Of a stretch of 64,000 nt of DNA, positions 32,952-45,576 are shown piece after piece. Position 1 is the first letter of the stretch. The number at the start of each line of letters is the position of its first letter. Made by a program: the position numbers and the translations under genes. The notes below the pieces were generated by a model, which ran no database searches, had not been told where the DNA came from, and saw nothing but the letters and a program-made list of their open reading frames with translations. Source of the DNA: Triticum aestivum (taxonomy: Eukaryota > Streptophyta > Magnoliopsida > Poales > Poaceae); contig NC_057800.1 of the NCBI RefSeq assembly GCF_018294505.1, forward strand, positions 475,637,037 to 475,701,036, given 5' to 3'.

Positions 32952-35900
32952 TCTGACGCCCCAATACCGGAGCTTCAGTTGCCTTCCAGGGTTTTCAGGT
33001 TTCTTCGTGTGACTTGTTTGGTTCATTGCATTCATCATTGCATCGTTTTGCATTGCATCATGTCATCATGCCATCATGTCGTTTTTTAACTCAACTAAAT
33101 AAATGGCATGGATCTTTGATCCATTTAAATCGAGGGAAGGGTGACTTCTCTTTATAAGATATCCTCCTGATATTAGGGAGCTATTATAAATATTTCCATT
33201 CTTATGGAATTATCGTGACACACTTGCAATTTAAACTCTCAAGTCTTTTCTGCTTCGAGTTGCTCCTCAAACCTTGCCATATATTCTTTCATCATTTTCC
33301 GGAGCTCCACCAAAAAAATCCGAACATTTACAGACCTTCCTTTTACCGAGTCTTAGTTCAAACCCATTTGAATTAAATTCAAATGAGTTTGAATTTATAT
33401 CTTTTAATCTTGGCAATTTATATTTTCTTTGAACGAGCATATTTTTGTGAGTCCGGGAAATTTATCCGCGAGTCCAACTTCGTTCTCTAACCCCCCCCCC
33501 CCACTTTCTTTCTTGTTCTTCTCTTGTTTTCTGATAAAGAAAATGTTAAGAGAAAGAAGGGAGAGAGAGAGCCCACACCCACAGGCCTTCTTGGGCCTAG
33601 GCCTGCCAGACCGGCCCAACCTCCCTCAGGCCTCACAGCCCGCATCTAAACCTAATCCTCTCCCCTGTTCGATTCCAGCGCCGTCATCACGATCCCCATC
33701 TCCCTCGCGCTGCACCCTTCTCCCCGATTCCCTCGATCCCATCTCTCCCGTACGTCGCGCCACCTCTCCTCTTGATCTCTTCCTCGCTACCAGCCCGCGA
33801 CCTCCGCTGCCTCGCAAGCACCACCAGCCTCTGCCGCCGCTCAAGTCCGAGAGCCCCGCGCACCCTGCCTCAGCGTCGCCCTTCTCCATGGCCGCTGCCC
33901 GCCGAGCTCAAAGCTCCGCCCCGGAGCTGCTCCGCCCCGAGGCCCTGGCCTCGACCTCTTGGGCCTCTTCCTCGCCCTACTGCCGTCGGAGCCTTGCGCC
34001 TCCCCAAGCGGCGCACCTCGCCCGGCTTGGCCCGTGAGGCCATCAGCATCGCATCGCCCCTGCTGCCTCCCTTTTCTTGCCGGCCTCGACCTCCTCTGCA
34101 GGGTGAAGCCACGCCCGCGCCAAGTTACCTGCTCCTTCTCCACGCCCGCGCCAGCAACCTCCTCATCGTCTTCAATAGGAAGACGCCACCAAGCTTCGCC
34201 CCTGGCCCTGCTTCTCCTCGCTGAGGCCATGGATGGCTGCGACCTCGCCGCCAGCCACTGTCGACCTTGCCGCCTTCCTGCATGTGCGTGCCTCGCTGCT
34301 GGTCTCATGCCAGAGGTCCCGCTCCTCACCGCCATGGTGTCCGTCGTGACTGTACGCACCTTGCTGCTGCTTCGTTAGCCGCCTCCCTTTGTTGACCACC
34401 AAGAACCGAGGCCTGTTGTGTTGCTTCGGTTGGGATGCGTCAAGTTCCTCTACTAGCTATGTCAAGTTCCTCTACCAGTCGTGCATGCCTCTGGATTCGT
34501 CCAAGTTCCGACGATGCTTTTCTACAACTACGCCACGGAGACCAAGATCGGCAAGTCCACACGGGAGCCCGAATGACTACTTCCACGATGATGCGAGTAC
34601 AAGTACCCTCGACGTGTATTTTGCCAAGTACCATGACGATGCGTCAAGTACCACTACCCCCAAGTACGACGACGACCCTCGAAGAGTTCGGATTCGACAA
34701 GTTCGACTATGGAGCGGGAACCACTACTTCCACTACCGCCGTCTTCGGAATAACTAAGAACGTCAAGTTCCTCCACGATGTCCGCCGCCTAAAACGATCA
34801 CCGAACCGGAAATAACGCCAAGTACCAGGATGACGAGGACCGCCAAGTTCGTCTTCCGCCGTCTCCGAAATCGTCAAGTACCGCTATGAGATGTACGACT
34901 ACTTCCTCTACGAACCGCGATAACCGCTACTTTCACTAACGTCGTGAGAACAACTACTTCCCTCGACGTACCCGAAACGCTCCGATAACGCATGCTTTGA
35001 AGGTATAACCCCGAGACGACTGCCCGTGAACGAATGCATGTGTGATGTACGAGATGCTCGTGCTTGCTCCGTGCTCAAATTGTCGGTGCATGTTGCCCTT
35101 CTTTTACCTTGTCACCATCGTTGACTCATGGGACACCCGGTATCCGGGAGTGCCCCACCATCTTTTGTACGCATCCGCACACTTCTCCTTTGCATCAGTA
35201 TCTCAATTGAGTTACCGGAACCGGAACGTTGCAGTGGCACCGTTTTCGTTATCGTGGCCGTGGCACCCCTTTCCTTTCCACCACGGTGACAAATGCTTCA
35301 TAATGCTCTTGTCAACTTTCAATAAAAAATTGTATAAACTTGTTCATGTCATCCGCATCATGATAACAACAATTAAAATGTTTAAATTGTTGTCGCTATA
35401 AATTACTAAGGCATATGGGGATTTACCGGATTCGTTATTTGTTATATCCGGCCCCATTTAAATTGTTTAGATGCTGTAGTTTTGTTATACCTCACCTCTT
35501 GCCATGTTTAACAACATTTAATATTGTTGAGTACATAAACGAGAGAGAACTAAATAAGTCATGTGGTATTTTCTTCAATATGCAACTCCGTTGCATATTG
35601 AGCTCCACTTAATTTGGAGTGTTGTTTGTTGCACTTTGCCATGTCATGCTTCATTAAACCGGACATGCATCATACTTGATTGTGCATCATGCCATGATTT
35701 TGTGGTGGTTGTTTACTATGTTGTTTGCTCCTTTCCGGTATTGCTTCTTCGGGTTGGTTCCGATAACGTCGTGTTATGAGGATTCGTTCGACTACGTCCG
35801 TTTATCTTCTTCATGGACTCATTCTTTTTCCTTGCGGGATCTCAGGCAAGATGACCATACCCTCGAAATCACTTCTATCTTTGCTTGCTAATTGTTCGCT

Positions 35901-37497
35901 CTTTTGCTATGCCTATGCTGCGATACCTACCACTTGCTTATCATGCCTCCCATATTGTTAAACCAAGCCTCTAACCCACCTTGTCCTAGCAAACCGTTGT
36001 TTGGCTATGTTACCGCTTTGCTCAGCCCCTCTTATAGCGTTGTTAGTTGCAGGTGAAGATTGAAGTTTGTTCCTTGTTGGAACATGGAGATGTTTCCTTG
36101 TTGGAACATGTTTACTTGTTGGGATATCACAATATCTCTTATTTAATTAATGCATCTATATATTTGGTAAAGGGTGGAAGGCTCGGCCTTATGCCTGGTG
36201 TTTTGTTCCACTCTTGCCGCCCTAGTTTCCGTCATATCGGTTTTATGTTCCTGGATTTTGCGTTCCTTACGCGGTTGGGTAATAATGGGAACCCCTTGAC
36301 AGTTCACCTTGAATAAAGCTCCTCCAGCAATGCCCAACATTGGTTTTACCATTCGCCACCTAGCCTTTTCTTTCCCTTGGGTTCTGCAGACTCAAGGGTC
36401 ATCTTTATTTAAACCCCCCCCCCCGGGCCGGTGCTCCTCTGAGTGTTGGTCCAAACTAGAGTCCTGTGTAGCGCCCCCTCAGGGAAACTCGAGGTTTGGT
36501 TTTAGTTGTATGGAGAGCTCATTTGAGTGTGCCCAGAGAATGAGATATGTGCAGCTCCTATCAGGATTTGTCGGCACATTCGGCCGGTGTTGCTGGTTTA
36601 GTTTTACCCTGTCAAAATGTCTTGTAACAGGGATTGCGAGTCTGATCGGGTCTTCCCACTGGAAGGAATATCCTTCGTTGACCGTGAGAGCTTGTTATGG
36701 GCTAAGTTGGGACACCCCTGCAGGGATTTGAACTTTCAAAAGCCGTGCCCGCGGTTATGGGCAGATGGGAATTTGTTAACGTCCGGTTGTAGAAAACCTG
36801 AAGTTGACCTTAATTAAAATACATCAACCGCGTGTGTTACCGTGATGGTCTCTTCTCGGCAGGGTCCGGGAAGTGAACACGGTGTTAGAGTTATGCTTGA
36901 CGTAGGTTGTTCTAGGATCACTTCTTGATCATAGTTGTTCGACCATGCTTTTGCCTTCTCTTCTCGCTCTCTTTTGCGAATAGGTTAGCCACCATATATG
37001 CTAGTTGCTTGCTGCAGCTCCACCTCATACCTTTACCTTACCCATAAGCTTAAATAGTCTTGATCGCGAGGGTGCGAGATTGCTGAGTCCCTGTGGCTCA
37101 CAGATACTTCCAAAACCTGCTTGCAGGTGCCGATGAGACCGTGCAGATAACGTAACCAAGCTCAGGAGGAGCTCGATGAAGATCTTGTCCTTTGTGTTGT
37201 TTCGTTCTAGTTGATCAGTAGTGGAGCCCCGTTGGGGTCGATCGGGGACCTTGTCGCATTTGGGGTTCTTCTTTTATTTTGGTTCCGTAGTCGGACCTTG
37301 ATTGTATTTGGATGATGTAATGCTTTATTCATGTAATTGTGTGAAGTGGCGATTGTAAGCCAACTATGTATCTTTTCCCTTATGTATTACATGGGTTGTG
37401 TGAAGATTACCTCACTTGCGACATTGCTTTCAATGCGGTTATGCCTCTAAGTCGTGCTTCGACACGTGGGAGATATAGCCGCATCGAGGGCGTTACA
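32952..37497 (+). repeat. 5' LTR of the LARD (4546 bp)
   Basis: It starts TCTGACGCCCC, where the 3' copy has TGTGACGCCCC, so the terminal TG is mutated here. It ends GGGCGTTACA. From the U3 start there is an AT-rich part, a CpG-rich part (about 33590-34240) with overlapping frames, a CAAGTACC/CAAGTTCC cryptic repeat region (34430-35010), an AT-rich part, the shared CTGCAGGG block (36713-36760) and a TGAGTCC...GGCTCA inverted repeat near 37084. Open frames recur in both LTRs but have low-complexity products and I do not call them genes. Confidence 0.93.
36713..36760 (+). promoter_or_regulatory. Shared long-LTR block, LARD 5' copy
   Basis: CACCCCTGCAGGG, then CTTTCAAAAGCCG, then CCGCGGTTATGG. 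The 3' LTR copy has TTCGAAAG at the second motif, so the CpG there was lost in the 5' copy. Confidence 0.6.
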
Positions 37498-37498
37498 A

Positions 37499-37514
37499 GT
37501 TGGTAATCAGAGCC
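37499..37514 (+). other. LARD primer-binding site (tRNA-iMet, one extra A)
   Basis: GTTGGTAATCAGAGCC starts two bases after the LTR. It matches the iMet complement TGGTATCAGAGCC except for one inserted A, a small lesion that may weaken priming. Confidence 0.8.
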
Positions 37515-40500
37515 TTCCCCGACCTTAGGAGCCCCCACTGCTTGATCGAATTAGCGGCCGTTGTTGAGTCTAGAAAAATGTTTTGAGTCATTTAGGAATT
37601 ATATATCGGAGAGTTTAGGAATTCTTTTTACTCCCCAGTCCCTTCATCGCTCTGGTAAGGCATCCTGACGTAGAGTTTTGACTCTTCTCTTCTCAAATTT
37701 CACTAAAAAATTTTAGGATCACGCGGGTATCTTGGAATCATTCCGATCGATTTGTGACGAGAACATTGTTCTTGGTGCCTCCTGTCATTTAGGGGTTGTG
37801 GCAGTGTCCCGGGGAGTTGAGCTCCGAGGTGTTGTCGTCACAATTTTATCGTTGCAGTTCTGGAATACCTGAGTTTAGTTCGCCGACATCGAAAATCTCT
37901 TTTATGCAGTTGTTGGTGAGATAACCTCGACGCCACCCAGTACTGGGCGGGAGTTCGGGAGTATTGCCATAACTCGTATAACGGATGCTTTTCAAAGGTT
38001 GAGGTAGACGATTTCCGAAGGTTTCTTGGTTATGTGTTGAAGGATGGATACAGCTGGATGTAGGATTTGCTAGTTTTGGGTGAGATATTTTGCTTCCCCT
38101 GTATCCCCAACACCTGATTGCATAACCGGAAAATTTCGGGAGTTTATAAGTGGGAATTCAAGTAGCTCTTAGGATATCTTTCCGCAGATGTATGATATGA
38201 AATTGGGGTTCGACGTCTAGTGGTCCGCCTATTCACGGTTGGTTTTACAGTGGTCTCGTTGTGTCTTAAAGAGTCCTTGGCTATGCCGACTCGGGGACGC
38301 TTCGTATGTCATGTGCACTGCCTTGTACATGATGGTGCTGTACGATCGAGCCCGTGTAGGCCCCACCACGAAAACTTCGGACGAAATCCCTATCATATGT
38401 TTGTTCCGGCTTATTCTGCAAGCCAACCCTTTGTTTTTGTTTTGAGGGTTGGTATTCGAGTTGCTTCAAAGTCAAATGTTGATTCCATACCTTTCCTAAA
38501 TGGTGTTCTCATATTTCTATGGGAATACTAATCCTTCATGATAATCGAGATTGTCATGCCAATTTCTTTCAAACCGGCGTGTTTCTCTTCAAGTGGATCC
38601 AATCATTTCAACTTCCGCAAGATCAATTATCACTTCTTCTCAACGGTGTTTGTTTCATCCATCCCAAGTTGCCTTTGTTTTCCCGCCCTCCCTCCCTTGT
38701 TTCTTCGAGGACTTAGATTTTATAATCAAGTATCCATTTCATTCTTGTGAAGTGTCTTATTCTTTTCTTTCAATATTCTTATTCGGTGATTCTCATGAAG
38801 ATCCTAACGGAACCTCAAGTTCATCATTCTCCATTCTTTTCTTCTCCGGTGGAACCAATTCAAGGTTTGTTGATCACATCCTTTTCCTCATTTCAAATAT
38901 TTTCTCATGCTGATGCACCTCATAACCATTCCACTTCTCGCTATTCAATTGTTCCGGAGTGCTGAAGATATCTCGAAGATTTGTGTTTTCCACTCTGCAT
39001 TCGTTCAAGATCTTTCGAGGATGTTCCCTCATTCAAGTCATTTAATTCAACTGGTTCTTTCTCTCTTTTAAATCGTTTCAACGGTGTTTCTTTTGAGTGG
39101 GCCCTAACCCACAGGTCTTTTCCCAGGATCTTACCTGACTCTTCTAATTCTCCCAGAGCTATCCTCAAAAAATTCTTTTCGAAGTTTGACGTAAGAATGA
39201 TTCATCATCAGTCAAATGTCTTTCCCCAAGATCTTTCAAACTCTTTTCATTGTTGGCTCAACCTCTTTGCTTTCATTCTCCCGGGGTCTCTCATCAATTA
39301 TCATGGTGGTGTTTCTCGTCATCATTCTCGGATTTTGAAGACCGAAGAAGATTTTTCTCTCAATCCGGCTACATTCTCTTCAAGATTCGTGATTCTAGCT
39401 TGTTGTCATCCCCTCATAATTGTTTTGATTATGAGAATTCTTTTCACCCATCCGGAGTAATTCAGGAGTCTTTTCAGTTTGTTTATCTGAAGCCCATCAT
39501 TTCAGAAGACTTATTCATTCTCAGCCTTCAGCTATCATGCTCCAAATCATACCGGTGCATCAGTCAAGTATTCTCTTATCAGCTCGTGATCTCTTCGTTC
39601 TCATGTATATAAATTCTCTCAAGCATCTTTGTTTAATGGCTAACTCTTCCTGGTGTTTCTTCATGTTTTAATCATTTTTTTAATTCTTACCCGGTGATTC
39701 ATCCCTTTACTTCGTGCATTTTTCAATTCTACCGGTGGCTCTTCCAAGATTCTTCTTCCTTCATTATAATCTCAATTGACTTTTTCTTTCCAACCCTACC
39801 GGTGGTTCGTTGAAGACCTTCTCAAGGTTGCGCTATATCTATCTTAATCCTTTTCTATGAGAATAAGTAATATGCCAAATCCATTGTTTGTCATCAATCT
39901 AATTGGTGAAGAATAAGCATAATGTAATCCTTATTCTTGTTTCTTCCAAGTGATTAATCCCTTATTACGGAGGCTCATCAAAGAATTAATTCCTTCTTGA
40001 AGGGTTCTTCAACATTCTTTTCAGAGGAGCTCAAGCATTCTTCATCTTGCAATCCGGAGTGCAATTCTTTCTACCGTATCATCGGAGGTGGTGTTATGTC
40101 ATTCTAGATAATTTTCCTTCGTGTTTCATGATTCACAAGTTATCAAGTATGAGATATTTTAAATCCATCAACCTCTTCGTTGGAGTTATCTTGGGTTATA
40201 TTTCACCTAAAGCTTTTCCTAAGGATTGTTGCTATTATGGTGCTTATAAATGACCCAAGTTCTTCATTTATCCTCCCGGTGATATAGTTTCTCGTCTCCT
40301 TGTTCATATCAATCCAATTCTTTTCCCGTGAGTGGCAGGTTATCACCTCTAGTTTCGAGATGTTTTTCTATAAGCCCACTACAAGCTTACTCTTTTCGTT
40401 GTTGGTTTTCCAACAATTCCGTTCAACCCTTCTCCTAAAGATGCCTTTTCAAGCTCTTTTGTGGCAGAAGTTGGCATTTTCTTCTCCTTTCTCCTATCTC

Positions 40501-41015
40501 AATTATCTTTCTTCTATTCTTTTGTTACAGAGGCATTGTGATGTTGCTCTCTTCAACCCTTCTTCTTGTGTTGTCGGGATCGTGTTCTTTTCACGCCTAT
40601 CCTTTCAACCGGAGTGTCGTGTCCTTTTTCAAGTATCCTCTCATCTTGTCAAGATCATGTTCAGTTCCTTCCATTTTCAGTCGAAGTGCTGTCCAAATTA
40701 TATCAGTCTTATTCCTTCTCTATCTTGTGTAACCGGAGTGTCGTGTCCTCTGCTCAAGTTCTTTTCACCGTATCAAGTCTTGCATAACTTCTCAACCGGA
40801 GTGCTGCTCGAAGTTGTTCTTCCTTGTCCCTCTTTTCTAACGGAGTGTTTTCAACTTCGTTCATCTCCGTTGTATTCTTTTCTCGAAATGGCTTAACCTT
40901 TTTCAAGGTTCTTTGGTTTCACCCGTTTGTCAAAGAAGCAACATTAGTTTTACCTCTCCTCTTTCTCTTCCGTTTTCCCTCCGGAGCCATTCTAGATCTC
41001 GGGACGAGATCCTCT
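37515..41015 (+). other. LARD internal domain, non-coding
   Basis: About 3.5 kb between the primer-binding site and the 3' LTR. Frames are short (under about 200 codons) and Ser/Phe/Leu-rich because the plus strand is T/C-rich. From about 38500 on it is a degenerate repeat of phrases such as CCGGAGTG (38954, 40061, 40611, 40733, 40796) and CCGGTG with TTC/TCAAG runs. No gag, protease or polymerase motif is visible. The last bases (40990-41015) read ATCTCGGGACGAGAT, matching the 3' end of chromovirus pol (3586-3600). Confidence 0.8.
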
Positions 41016-41031
41016 CGTAGTGGTGGAGTGT

Positions 41032-44000
41032 TGTGACGCCCCAATACCGGAGCTTCAGTTGCCTTCCAGGGTTTCCGGGTTTCTTCGTGTGACTTGTTTG
41101 GTTCATTGCATTCATCATTGCATCGTTTTGCATTGCATCATGTCATCATGCCATCATGTCTTTTTTTAACTCAACTAAATAAATGGCATGGATCTTTGAT
41201 CCATTTAAATCGAGGGAAGGGTGACTTCTCTTTATAACATATCCTCCTGATATTAGGGAGCTACTATAAATATTTCCATTCTTGTGGAATTATCGTGACA
41301 CACTTGCAATTTAAACTCTCAAGTCTTTTCTGCTTCGAGTTGCTCCTCAAACCTTGCCATATATTCTTTCATCATTTTCCGGAGCTCCACCAAAAAATCC
41401 GAACATTTATGGACCTTCCTTTTACCGAGTCTTAGTTCAAACCCATTTGAATTAAATTCAAATGAGTTTGAATTTATATCTTTTAATCTTGGCAATTTAT
41501 ATTTTCTTTGAACGAGCATATTTTTGTGAGTTCGGGAAATTTATCCGCGAGTCCAACTTCGTTCTCTAACCCCCCCCCCCCACTTTCTTTCTTGTTCTTC
41601 TCTTGTTTTCTGATAAAGAAAATATTAAGAGAAAGAAGGGAGAGAGAGAGAGAGCCCACACCCACAGGCCTTCTTGGGCCTAGGCCTGCCAGACCGGCCC
41701 AACCTCCCTGAGGCCTCACAGCCCACATCTAAACCTAATCCTCTCCCCTGTTCGATTCCAGCACCATCACCACGATCCCCATCTCCCTCGCGCTGCACCC
41801 TTCTCCCTGATTCCCTCGATCCCATCTCTCCCGTACGCCGCGCCACCTCTCCTCTTGATCTCTTCCTCGCTGCCAGCCTGCGACCTCCGCTGCCCCGCAA
41901 GCACCACCAACCTCCGCCGCCGCTCAAGTCCGAGAGCCCCGCGCACCCTGCCTCAGCGCCGCCCTTCTCCATGGCCACTGTCGGCCGAGCTCAAAGCTCC
42001 GCCCCGGAGCTGCTCCGCCCCGAGGCCCTGGCCTCGACCTCTTGGGCCTCTTCCTCGCCCTGCCGACGTCGGAGCCCTGCGCCTCCCCAAGCTACGCACG
42101 TCGCCCGGCTTGGCCCGTGAGGCCATCAGCATCGCAGCGCCCCTGCTGCCTCCCTTTTCTTGCCGGCCTCGACCCCCTCTGCAAGGTGAAGCCACGCCCG
42201 TGCCAAGTTACCTGCTCCTTCTCCACGCCCGCGCCAGCGACCTCCTCATCGTCTTCAACAGGAAGACACCGCCAAGCTTCGCCCCTGGCCCTGCTTCTCC
42301 TCGCTGAGGCCATGGATGCCTGCGACCTCACCGCCAGCCGCTGTCGACCTCGCCGCCTTCCTGCATGTGCGTGCCTCGCTGCTAGTCTCGTGCCAGAGGT
42401 CCCGCTCCTCACGGCCATGGTGTCCGTCGTGACTGTACGCACCTTGCTGTTGCTTCGTCGGCCGCCTCCCTTCGTTGACCACCAAGAACCGAGGTCTGTT
42501 GTGTTGCTTCGGTTGGGATGCGTCAAGTTCCTCTACTAGTTGTGTCAAGTTCCTCTACCAGTCGTGCACGCCTCTGGATTCGTCCAAGTTCCGACGATGC
42601 TTTTGTACAACTACGCCGCGGAGACCAAGACCGGCAAGTCCACACGGGAGCCCGAATGACTACTTCCACGATGATGTGAGTACAAGTACCCTCGACGTGT
42701 ATTTTGCCAAGTACCATGATGATGCGTCAAGTACCACTACCCCCAAGTACCACGACGACCCTCGAAGAGTTTGGATTCGACAAGTTCGACTATGGAGCGG
42801 GAACCACTACTTCCACTACCGCCGTCTTCGGAATCGCTAAGAACGTCAAGTTCCTCCACGACGTCCGCCGCCTAAAACGATCACCGAACCGGAAATAACG
42901 CCAAGTACCAGGACGACGAGGACCGCCAAGTTCGTCTTCCGCCATCTCCGAAATCGTCAAGTACCGCTATGAGATGTACGACTACTTCCTCTACGAACCG
43001 CGAGAACCGCTACTTTCACTACCGTCGCGAGAACAACTACTTCCCTCGACGTACCCGAAACGCTCCGATAACGCACGCTTCGAAGGTATAACCCCGAGAC
43101 GACCGCCCGTGAACGAATGCATGTGTGATGTACGAGATGCTCGTGCTTGCTCCGTGCTCAAATTGTCGGTGCACGTTGCCCTTCTTTTACCTTGTCACCA
43201 TCGTTGACTCATGGGACACCCGGTATCCGGGAGTGCCCCACCATCTTTTGTACGCATCCGCACACTTCTCCTTTGCATCGGTATCTCAATCGAGTTACCG
43301 GAACTGGAACGTTGCAGTGGCACCGTTTTCGTTATCGTGGCCGTGGCACCCCTTTCCTTTCCACCACGGTGACAAATGCTTCATAATGCTCTTGTCAACT
43401 TTCAATAAAAAATTGCATAAACTTGTTCATGTCATCCGCATCATGATAACAACAATTAAAATGTTTAAATTGTTGTCGCTATAAATTACTAAGGCATATG
43501 GGGATTTACCGGATTCGTTATTTGTTATATCCGGCCCCCATTTAAATTGTTTAGATGGTGTAGTTTTGTTATACCTCACCTCTTGCCATGTTTAACAACA
43601 TTTAATATTGTTGAGTACATAAACGAGAGAGAACTAAATAAGTCATGTGGTGTTTTCTTCAATATGCAACTCCGTTGCATATTGAGCTCCACTTAATTTG
43701 TAGTGTTGTTTGTTGCACTTTGCCATGTCATGCTTCATTAAACCGGACATGCATCATACTTGATTGTGCATCATGCCATGATTTTGTGGTTGTTGTTTAC
43801 TATGTTGTTTGCTCCTTTCCGGTATTGCTTCTTCGGGTTGGTTCCGATAACGTCGTGTTGTGAGGATTCGTTCGACTACATCCGTTTATCTTCTTCATGG
43901 ACTCGTTCTTCTTCCTTGCGGGATCTCAGGCAAGATGACCATACCCTCGAAATCACTTCTATCTTTGCTTGCTAATTGCTCGCTCTTTTGCTATGCCTAT

Positions 44001-45576
44001 GCTGCGATACCTACCACTTGCTTATCATGCCTCCCATATTGTTAAACCAAGCCTCTAACCACCTTGTCCTAGCAAACCGTTGTTTGGCTATGTTACCCCT
44101 TTGCTCAGCCCCTCTTATAGCGTTGTTAGTTGCAGGTGAAGATTGAAGTTTGTTCCTTGTTGGAACATGGAGATGTTGTTCTTTGTTGGAACATGTTTAC
44201 TTGTTGGGATATCACAATATCTCTTATTTAATTAATGCATCTATATATTTGGTAAAGGATGGAAGGCTCGGCCTTATGCCTGGTGTTTTGTTCCACTCTT
44301 GCCGCCCTAGTTTCCGTCATATCGGTGTTATGTTCCCGGATTTTGCGTTCCTTACGCGGTTGGGTAATAATGGGAACCCCTTGACAGTTCGCCTTGAATA
44401 AAGCTCCTCCAGCAATGCCCAACATTGGTTTTACCATTCACCACCTAGCCTTTTCTTTCCCTTGGGTTCTGCAGACTCAAGGGTCATCTTTATTTAACCC
44501 CCCCCCGGGCCAGTGCTCCTCTGAGTGTTGGTCCAAACTAGAGTCCTGTGCAGCGCCCCCTCGGGGAAACTCAAGGTTTGGTTTTAGTTGTATGGAGAGC
44601 TCATCTGAGTGTGCCCTGAGAACGAGATATGTGCAGCTCCTATTTGGATTTGTCGGCACATTCGGGCGGTGTTGCTGGTTTAGTTTTACCCTGTCGAAAT
44701 GTCTTGTAACCGGGATTCCGAGTCTGATCGGGTCTTCCCGCTAGAAGGAATATCCTTCGTTGACTGTGAGAGCTTGTTATGGGCTAAGTTGGGACACCCC
44801 TGCAGGGATTTGAACTTTCGAAAGCCATGCCCGCGGTTATGGGCAGATGGGAATTTGTTAACGTCCGGTTGTAGAAAACCTGAAGTTGACCTTAACTAAA
44901 ATACATCAACCGCGTGTGTTACCGTGATGGTCTCTTCTCGGCGGGGTCCGGGAAGTGAACACGGTGTTGGAGTTATGCTTGACGTAGGTTGTTCTAGGAT
45001 CACTTCTTGATCATAGTTTTCTCGACCGTGCTTTGCCTTCTCTTCTCGCTCTCATTTGCGTATGTTAGCCACCATATATGCTAGTCGCTTGCTGCAGCTC
45101 CACCTCATACCTTTACCTTACCCATAAGCTTAAATAGTCTTGATCGCGAGGGTGCGAGATTGCTGAGTCCCCGTGGCTCACAGATACTTCCAAAACCAGC
45201 TTGCAGGTGCCGATGAGACCGTGCAGATGACGCAACCAAGCTCAGGAGGAGCTCGATGAAGATCATGTCCTTTGTGTTGTTTCGTTCTAGTTGATCAGTA
45301 GTGGAGCCCCGTTGGGGTCGATCGGGGACCTTGTCGCATTTGGGGTTCTTTTTTATTTTGGTTCCGTAGTCGGACCTTGAGTGTATTTGGATGATGTAAT
45401 GCTTTATTCATGCAATTGTGTGAAGTGGCGATTGTAAGCCAACTATGCATCTTTTCCCTTATGTATTACATGGGTTGTGTGAGGATTACCTCACTTGCGA
45501 CATTGCTTTCAATGCGGTTATGCCTCTAAATCGTGCTTCGACACGTGGGAGATATAGCCGCATCGAGGGCGTTACA
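41032..45576 (+). repeat. 3' LTR of the LARD (4545 bp)
   Basis: It starts TGTGACGCCCC after a GTGGTGGAGTGT purine-rich tract and ends GGGCGTTACA, followed by GGCCC. It aligns throughout with the 5' LTR at an offset of about 8,083 bases. By eye the two differ at roughly two to three bases per hundred in the CpG-rich part and less elsewhere; this was not computed. Confidence 0.93.
44795..44842 (+). promoter_or_regulatory. Shared long-LTR block, LARD 3' copy
   Basis: CACCCCTGCAGGG, then CTTTCGAAAGCC, then CCCGCGGTTATGG, in the same order as in the other families. Confidence 0.6.

Larger units (their letters stand above)
32952..45576 (+). mobile_element. Complete LARD (Sukkula-like non-autonomous LTR element)
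   Basis: Two nearly identical 4.5-kb LTRs flank a 3.5-kb internal domain without gag or pol. GGCCC stands on both sides (32947-32951 and 45577-45581). LARDs of barley and relatives are described with 4.5-kb LTRs and a 3.5-kb conserved non-coding core, matching these sizes. A primer-binding site follows the 5' LTR. The element must borrow proteins from an autonomous relative; a chromovirus-like sequence next to the 3' LTR suggests which kind. Confidence 0.93.

Noticed and set aside
33429..34378. Long frames repeated at 41508-42539
   Set aside because: Present twice only because they are in the two LARD LTRs; products are low-complexity and differ freely between copies.
38220..40896. Many Ser/Phe/Leu-rich frames, up to 198 codons
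   Set aside because: The LARD core is T/C-rich and repetitive. The frames carry no conserved motif, and LARDs are known to lack coding capacity.
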